Source: Pseudomonas indica NBRC 103045
GTDB lineage: Bacteria > Pseudomonadota > Gammaproteobacteria > Pseudomonadales > Pseudomonadaceae
Direction of reading: 5' to 3'
DNA length: 64,000 nt
NCBI RefSeq assembly: GCF_002091635.1
Contig: NZ_BDAC01000010.1
Coordinates: 1 to 64,000, forward strand
The notes under the pieces were generated by a model that did not search any database, had not been told where the DNA came from, and saw only the letters and a list, made by a program, of their open reading frames with translations. The position numbers were made by a program, and so were the translations under genes. Shown in pieces: positions 63,787-64,000 of the stretch. Position 1 is the first letter of the stretch, and every line of letters begins with the position of its first letter.

Positions 63787-64000
63787 TCAGCGCGCCCGCC
63801 ATTCGCCCAGTCGCGCGCGCAGGCGTGCGGCGCACTGGCTGTGCAGCTGGCTGACCCGCGATTCGCTGACCCCCAGCACCTCGCCGATTTCCTTGAGATT
63901 CAATTCTTCGTCGTAATACAACGCCAATACCAGACGCTCACGCTCCGGCAGGTGGGCGATGGCGTCGGCCAGCGCCGCCTGGAAACGTTCGTCTTCCAGA
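63787..64000 (-). CDS. fliA: Flagellar sigma factor FliA (sigma-28), C-terminal part
   Basis: The 5' end lies beyond the window, so only about the last 70 codons are present. They encode sigma region 4: [40 protein letters not shown], then [13 protein letters not shown] and stop. This is the -35 recognition helix of FliA. FliA would transcribe the receptor gene at 161-2116 through the promoter at 2238-2264. The gap to cheY is about 80 bases. Confidence 0.93.
   Translation of the reverse strand, partial: LEDERFQAALADAIAHLPERERLVLALYYDEELNLKEIGEVLGVSESRVSQLHSQCAARLRARLGEWRAR

Noticed and set aside
1-64000. tRNA, rRNA, riboswitch or phage attachment sites
   Set aside because: Reading through the intergenic stretches showed no cloverleaf or CCA-ending tRNA-like sequence, no rRNA and no integrase gene; a covariance-model scan was not possible.

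Overview
The window looks like a chromosome segment of a high-GC Pseudomonas close to the P. aeruginosa / P. citronellolis / P. nitroreducens group. The evidence is two blocks whose content and order I recall from P. aeruginosa PAO1. One is a fumC2-bolA-trhO-DsbA-ABC block. The other is a cytochrome c maturation (ccm) operon followed by the motility cluster fliA-cheY-cheZ-cheA-cheB-motC-motD-parC-parP-cheW. Pseudomonas-type REP palindromes fill several intergenic gaps. Species assignment is inference.

Layout. (1) 161-2116: a methyl-accepting chemotaxis receptor with a textbook sigma-28 promoter. (2) 2328-5691: a leftward tyrosine-degradation unit (hpd, maiA, NSS-family transporter) with TyrR/PhhR-like boxes upstream. 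(3) 5950-13908: ABC exporter, DsbA-family protein, tRNA hydroxylase trhO, bolA, DUF2059 and DUF2804 proteins, fumC and a flavodoxin-fold oxidoreductase. (4) 14148-24352: an accessory catabolic island. It encodes a flavin monooxygenase and a TetR regulator (leftward), facing an extradiol dioxygenase, a fumarylacetoacetate-hydrolase-family protein with a Tat-like leader, an acyl-CoA ligase, and a DUF1302/DUF1329 envelope pair (rightward). The divergent intergenic region holds palindromes and the C-terminal relic of a second TetR gene. (5) 24860-31308: a yeast-FCY1-like cytosine deaminase, two tandem RebB-family (R-body) genes, a HAD phosphatase, two divergent L,D-transpeptidases, a SRPBCC protein and a LysE exporter. 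(6) 31330-43738: a complete hexuronate/hexarate pathway (udh, lactonase, garD, gudD, kdgD, semialdehyde dehydrogenase, TRAP transporter) around a divergent promoter with matching operators, plus a hydroxyacid dehydrogenase and an EamA permease. (7) 43984-51515: a proline-rich lipoprotein and ccmABCDEFGHI. (8) 51653-64000: a FliK-like/FlhB-like gene pair, a periplasmic rhodanese, then the chemotaxis/motor operon ending in a truncated fliA at the window edge.

How it fits together. The hexarate block forms a route from uronic acid to 2-oxoglutarate: TRAP uptake, Udh oxidation to the lactone, lactonase, GudD/GarD dehydration, KdgD, then dehydrogenation. The chemotaxis operon supplies the signalling pathway that the receptor at 161-2116 would feed, and FliA (63787 onward) would read that receptor's promoter. 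The 14-24 kb island has the parts of an aromatic ring-hydroxylation and meta-cleavage pathway with a dedicated activating ligase and outer-membrane proteins. Its substrate is unknown, and it is the best candidate here for an undescribed pathway. The RebB pair is the other notable item. At least three dispersed intergenic repeat families also recur in the window, including a compound element of about 350 bp present twice in full and once in shortened form.
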